NCBI GenBank assembly: GCA_034431435.1
Contig: DAOUDG010000036.1
Span: 1-27,277 of the forward strand
DNA length: 27,277 nt
Reading direction: 5' to 3'
From: JAHCIE01 sp034431435
GTDB lineage: Bacteria > Chloroflexota > Anaerolineae > Epilineales > JAHCIE01
Under the pieces are notes generated by a model. That model was not told where the DNA came from, searched no databases, and saw only the letters and a list, made by a program, of their open reading frames with translations. A program made the position numbers and the translations under genes. Numbering within the stretch: position 1 is the stretch's first letter; every line of letters starts with the position of its first letter. This document shows positions 24,091 through 27,277 of this stretch, one piece after another.

Positions 24091-24121
24091 GGTGCGATGC
24101 GTGAAACGTGATGCGTGAGAT
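24091..24121. repeat. GATGCGTGA(A/G) repeat between rmlA and rmlB
   Basis: GCGATGCGTGAAACGTGATG then CGTGAG is a phased run of GATGCGTGA and ACGTGA words. The same words appear at 12063 (GATGCGTGAG), at 9618 inside cyclase paralog 2, and as CGTGAAACGTGAAACG at 2899-2914. It lies just before the ribosome site of rmlB. Confidence 0.6.
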
Positions 24122-24134
24122 GCATGGAGGATCT

Positions 24135-25166
24135 GTGCGGAGATTGCTGGTAACGGGCGGCGCAGGGTTCATCGGCTCGAACTTCACCCGCTACATGTTG
24201 CAAACCTATGACGACCTGCAACTGGTCGTGTACGACAAGCTGACCTATGCGGGCCGCCTTGAGAACTTGCAGGATGTGGCGCGGGACTTCGCCGGCCGCT
24301 ACGCCTTCGTCCAGGGTGATATCGCCGACCAGGCCCTGGTGGCGCAGACGACGCACAGCCATGCCATCGACACCATCGTCAACTTCGCTGCCGAGACCCA
24401 CGTCGACCGCTCCATCCTCGACCCTGACGCCTTCATTCGCACCAGCTGCCTGGGCACGTACACGCTGCTGGAAGTGGCGCGGGCGCAGGGACTGCGCTTC
24501 CACCACATCAGCACCGACGAGGTGTACGGCTTCGTGCGCGAAGGCGCGTCGGTCGAGACGGACCCCCTCGCGCCGCGCTCGCCCTACGCCGCCAGTAAGG
24601 CCAGCGCCGACCTGTTGACCCTCGCCTACCACGTCACCTACGGCCTGCCCATCACCATTACCCGCGGCGCGAACAACATCGGGCCGTACCAGTACCCGGA
24701 GAAGGTCGTCCCGCTGTTTGTGACCAATGCCCTCGACAACGTCCCGCTGCCCGTCTACGGCGACGGCATGCAGATGCGCGATTACCAGTACGTCATCGAC
24801 CACTGCGAGGGCGTGGATGTCGTGCTGCGCAAGGGGCAGCTTGGCGAAGTGTACAACATTGGCACGGGTCGCGAGTTGCCCAATCTGGAGATGGTGGAGA
24901 TCATCCTTAGCCGCCTGGGCCAGCCGCGCTCGCTGATTCACTTCGTCGAGGACCGCGCGGGCCACGACCGCCGCTATTCCCTCAACGTGGACAAGATTCG
25001 GGCGCTGGGCTGGCAGCCGCGCCACACCTGCCAGGAGGCCATCGCCCTGACAGTGGACTGGTACGCGGCCAATGACTGGTGGTGGCGGCCCATCAAGGCC
25101 GGTGAGTTCCGCGAGTACTACGCGCGCCAGTACGGTCAGCGGGCGGTACTGGGGGTGGGGCAGTAG
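24135..25166 (+). CDS. rmlB: dTDP-glucose 4,6-dehydratase
   Basis: A 343-residue extended short-chain dehydrogenase. The NAD-binding TGGAGFIGSN is at 7-16. VVYDKLTYAGRLENL at 31-45 is typical of RmlB. Catalytic Thr127-Asp128-Glu129 (STDEVYG) and Tyr151/Lys155 (SPYAASKASAD) are present. It oxidises dTDP-glucose to the 4-keto-6-deoxy product, used for rhamnose and other deoxysugars. GTG 24135 is chosen because GGAGG lies 4 nt upstream and the Rossmann fold starts at once; a GTG at 24108 would begin inside the repeat. Family length is about 330-350, so this is full length. It is the last gene of the polysaccharide block. Confidence 0.94.
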   Translation: MRRLLVTGGAGFIGSNFTRYMLQTYDDLQLVVYDKLTYAGRLENLQDVARDFAGRYAFVQGDIADQALVAQTTHSHAIDTIVNFAAETHVDRSILDPDAFIRTSCLGTYTLLEVARAQGLRFHHISTDEVYGFVREGASVETDPLAPRSPYAASKASADLLTLAYHVTYGLPITITRGANNIGPYQYPEKVVPLFVTNALDNVPLPVYGDGMQMRDYQYVIDHCEGVDVVLRKGQLGEVYNIGTGRELPNLEMVEIILSRLGQPRSLIHFVEDRAGHDRRYSLNVDKIRALGWQPRHTCQEAIALTVDWYAANDWWWRPIKAGEFREYYARQYGQRAVLGVGQ

Positions 25167-25204
25167 CAACAGACCGTGGACCGGGTGTAGTCGGTCGCAA
25201 GGCC

Positions 25205-25243
25205 AAAAAGAAAGCCCCCGCCTGGCCTGGCAGGCGGGGGCTT
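25205..25243 (-). terminator. Intrinsic terminator of the nitrite reductase gene
   Basis: A 13-bp perfect stem (25212-25224 with 25231-25243, AAGCCCCCGCCTG) and a 6-nt loop are followed on the minus strand by TCTTTTTGG (T-run at 25205-25211). It lies 27 bp beyond the nirS stop. The plus side has no T-run (GTGTGTCG), so it serves mainly the minus-strand gene and only weakly rmlB. Confidence 0.82.
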
Positions 25244-25270
25244 GTGTGTCGACGACAGGCGGGGATGAGG

Positions 25271-27277
25271 CTAGTAGATGTCGCCGACGGTGTTGTGTAC
25301 GTTGAACTTGCCGGTGGGTGTCACCAGGTTCTTGATGCGGGCCTTCTCTTGCAGGGTCTTGTCGTCGTAGACGACGATCTCGCCGGTCTTGCCCGGCTGA
25401 TCCGCCGCGCCCCAAACGCTCACCCAAATCTCCGTGCCGTCCTTGTTGTACTCGAAGTGGGTGGCGCGGCCATAGTCGGCCACCTCCCAGCACTTATGAG
25501 TCTTGGTGGGGTCAGCCTTGGCAATCACGCAGATGGTGCGCGCGATCTTGGCGTCGGCGTTGAGCGTGTGATCGGTCCAGATCCACGGGCTGTTGACGTG
25601 GGTCTTGACGAACAGGCTGCCTGCACCGGGTAGTGTGACGTTACGCACCACCTTCCAGGCCGACTCAGGGTGTTTCTCTGGGTCGGTGCCGATGGCAATG
25701 AGGGCGGCTTCACCCAGGTGCGAAGTCGTCCAGACAGGGCCGAACTGGGGATCGACCCAGTTAGCGCCGCGACCAGGGTGCGGGATCTTGGGGGTATCGA
25801 CCAGAGCGGCGAGCTTGCCCTCCTGAGCGTCGACGACCGCCACCTTGTTGGCCTGGTTCGCCGCGACGAGGAAGTAACGCTTGGTCGAGTCCCAGCCGCC
25901 GTCGTGGAGGAAGCGCTCAGCCTCGATCATCTTGATCTCTGGGTTCTTGGGGTCCGTATAGTTGACCAGCCAGACCTGGCCGGTCTCCTTGACGTTGACG
26001 ATCCACTCAGGGGCGAAGTGGGAGGCCACGATGGCAGCGACGCGCGGCTCCTGGTGGAATTCCTCGGTGTCGTAGGTGTAGCCGCGGGTGCTGACGACCT
26101 TGAACGGCTCCAGAGTCAGGCCGTCGAGGATGACGAAGTGGGGCGGCCAGTAGCAGCCGACGATGGCGTACTTGTCGAAAAAGTCGCCCTCAGGCCCCTT
26201 GTATTTGCTAAGCTCGACGGATCGAGCGTCACTACATACCTTGACCTCCGCCACGACCTCCGGCTTCTCCATCCACAGGTCGATGAGCGACAACTTGCCG
26301 TCGCGGCCGATGACGTACATGTAGCGGCCAGTGGCCGAGCTACGCGAGATATGCACCGCGTAGCCGGTGTTGACCTTGTTGATGATCTCGTAGTTGTCGC
26401 CGTCGATGAGGGCCACCTGGCCGGCGTCGCGCAGGGTGACGCCGAAGATGTTCTCCCAGTCGCGCTTCGTCTGGGGCGACGTGGGGCGCTTGTCGACCGG
26501 AATGGTGACCTTCCAGGATTCCTCCATCTGGGCCAGGGACATCTCTGGCGGTTGTGGCGGTTCGTTCTGGATGAACTTGGCCATCATCTCCGCGTCCTGC
26601 TGAGTGAGCACGCCCTGCTTGCCCCAGTCGGGCATACCGCGCGGCGTGCCGTTGAAGATGATGGATGACAGGGCGGCCGTGCCCTTGGGCAGGGTCTTAT
26701 CGGGCGTGAGAGCGGGGCCGGTCGCACCCTTGCGGAGGACACCGTGGCAGCCCGCGCAGCGCTCGAAGAAGATCTGCTTGGCCTTATCACCCTCGGCCTG
26801 GGTCAGGGTGGGGGCCTTCGCGTCCGTCGCCGCGACTGTGGGCAGGGCGGCTGCCGCGGCTCCTGCCTGCGCGGGCAGGCCCGCCAGGTAGGTGATGACG
26901 GAGTCGAGTTCGGTCGGGTTTAGCGCCTGGGCCATGCTGGGCAGCATCAAATTCGGCTGGCAGGGGCCGCCGGGGCACTTCGCCACCAGGAAGGCGGCGG
27001 GGTCGACGATGGATTCGCGAATGTAGTCGACAGCGGTTTTTGCCTTCCCCGTATAGGCTTTATCGGCGATGTGGGCGGCGGCTGTCTCGGACATCTTGGA
27101 CAGGTCAGGACCGATGGTCCCTGTGGCGTTGGCGACGCCAGGGATGGTGTGGCACGCGCCGCAGCCGCCCTTCTGGAAGCCAGCGGCGATGGCCTGCGGG
27201 CTACCGGGCGCGTAGGCGGCGGCGACAGCGGCGGGGCCGCTTTGTGAGGCGGCGGTTGGGGCCGCGCCTGCGCTCGC
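25271..27277 (-). CDS. nirS: Cytochrome cd1 nitrite reductase with extra N-terminal cytochrome c domain (5' partial)
   Basis: The frame is open to the right edge, with 668 visible residues and a start outside the window. The canonical NirS part begins near visible residue 170: heme c site CAGCH at 174-178, then GTPRGMPDW. The eight-bladed d1 propeller carries proximal His309 (TGYAVHISR) and the two active-site histidines His420 (ASHFAPEW) and His458 (FLHDGGWD). STRGYTYDTEEFHQEPR and GKFNVHNTVGDIY complete it. It reduces nitrite to nitric oxide in the periplasm or its equivalent. Before it sits a second cytochrome c domain, heme site CGACH at 39-43, with LMLPSM as likely Met ligand region and an unusual CPGGPC. 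An alanine/proline linker joins them. Canonical NirS has only one c domain. Confidence 0.93.
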   Translation of the reverse strand, partial: ASAGAAPTAASQSGPAAVAAAYAPGSPQAIAAGFQKGGCGACHTIPGVANATGTIGPDLSKMSETAAAHIADKAYTGKAKTAVDYIRESIVDPAAFLVAKCPGGPCQPNLMLPSMAQALNPTELDSVITYLAGLPAQAGAAAAALPTVAATDAKAPTLTQAEGDKAKQIFFERCAGCHGVLRKGATGPALTPDKTLPKGTAALSSIIFNGTPRGMPDWGKQGVLTQQDAEMMAKFIQNEPPQPPEMSLAQMEESWKVTIPVDKRPTSPQTKRDWENIFGVTLRDAGQVALIDGDNYEIINKVNTGYAVHISRSSATGRYMYVIGRDGKLSLIDLWMEKPEVVAEVKVCSDARSVELSKYKGPEGDFFDKYAIVGCYWPPHFVILDGLTLEPFKVVSTRGYTYDTEEFHQEPRVAAIVASHFAPEWIVNVKETGQVWLVNYTDPKNPEIKMIEAERFLHDGGWDSTKRYFLVAANQANKVAVVDAQEGKLAALVDTPKIPHPGRGANWVDPQFGPVWTTSHLGEAALIAIGTDPEKHPESAWKVVRNVTLPGAGSLFVKTHVNSPWIWTDHTLNADAKIARTICVIAKADPTKTHKCWEVADYGRATHFEYNKDGTEIWVSVWGAADQPGKTGEIVVYDDKTLQEKARIKNLVTPTGKFNVHNTVGDIY

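Noticed and set aside
24069..25493. Long minus-strand open frame (474 codons) opposite rmlB
   Set aside because: It is the reverse of the rmlB codons, runs through the terminator at 25205-25243, and gives no recognisable product.

Overview
The window is GC-rich and tightly packed, with no gap over 300 bases. It most resembles a Chloroflexota (Anaerolineae-like) chromosome. The pointers are a YfhO-type membrane protein, two giant class III cyclase/STAND ATPase/TPR regulators, a MoxR-DUF58-DUF4129 operon, a split Wzz/BY-kinase pair, and many short palindromic or phased repeats, several of them read in frame inside genes. This assignment comes from gene families and style only; no rRNA or other phylogenetic marker was tested. 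No tRNA, rRNA, CRISPR array, transposase or integrase was seen.

Layout. Positions 1-2874 (minus) hold a YfhO-family membrane protein that runs, without a stop, into what looks like the start of a Wzx-type flippase and leaves the window. A flavin-reductase-like gene (2925-3494, minus) and an aminoglycoside-phosphotransferase-fold kinase (3580-4539, plus) diverge from a short shared promoter region. Two paralogous signalling giants follow on the minus strand (4567-7911 and 8016-10814). A divergent intergenic region carries a near-consensus promoter followed by an intrinsic-terminator-like hairpin in the leader of the MoxR-DUF58-DUF4129 operon (11058-14790).

Positions 14893-19612 (plus) hold a small surface-type protein with three ten-residue repeats and its own strong promoter, then a circularly permuted ATP-grasp protein, an alpha-E protein ending in six glutamines, a DUF1269 membrane protein and a transglutaminase. 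This matches the known ATP-grasp/alpha-E/transglutaminase neighbourhood thought to make or modify peptides. CTP synthase (19751-21418) comes next, then an exopolysaccharide block: Wzz-like co-polymerase, BY-kinase, long-form glucose-1-phosphate thymidylyltransferase and dTDP-glucose 4,6-dehydratase (21540-25166). A terminator separates this from a converging cytochrome cd1 nitrite reductase (25271 to the right edge) that carries an extra N-terminal cytochrome c domain.

Together the genes suggest a cell that builds a complex polysaccharide/protein envelope, senses signals through very large multi-domain ATPases, and can reduce nitrite to nitric oxide. The two most unusual signals are the palindromic elements translated in frame inside unrelated genes, and the possible link between the repeat protein, the poly-glutamine alpha-E protein and the transglutaminase.
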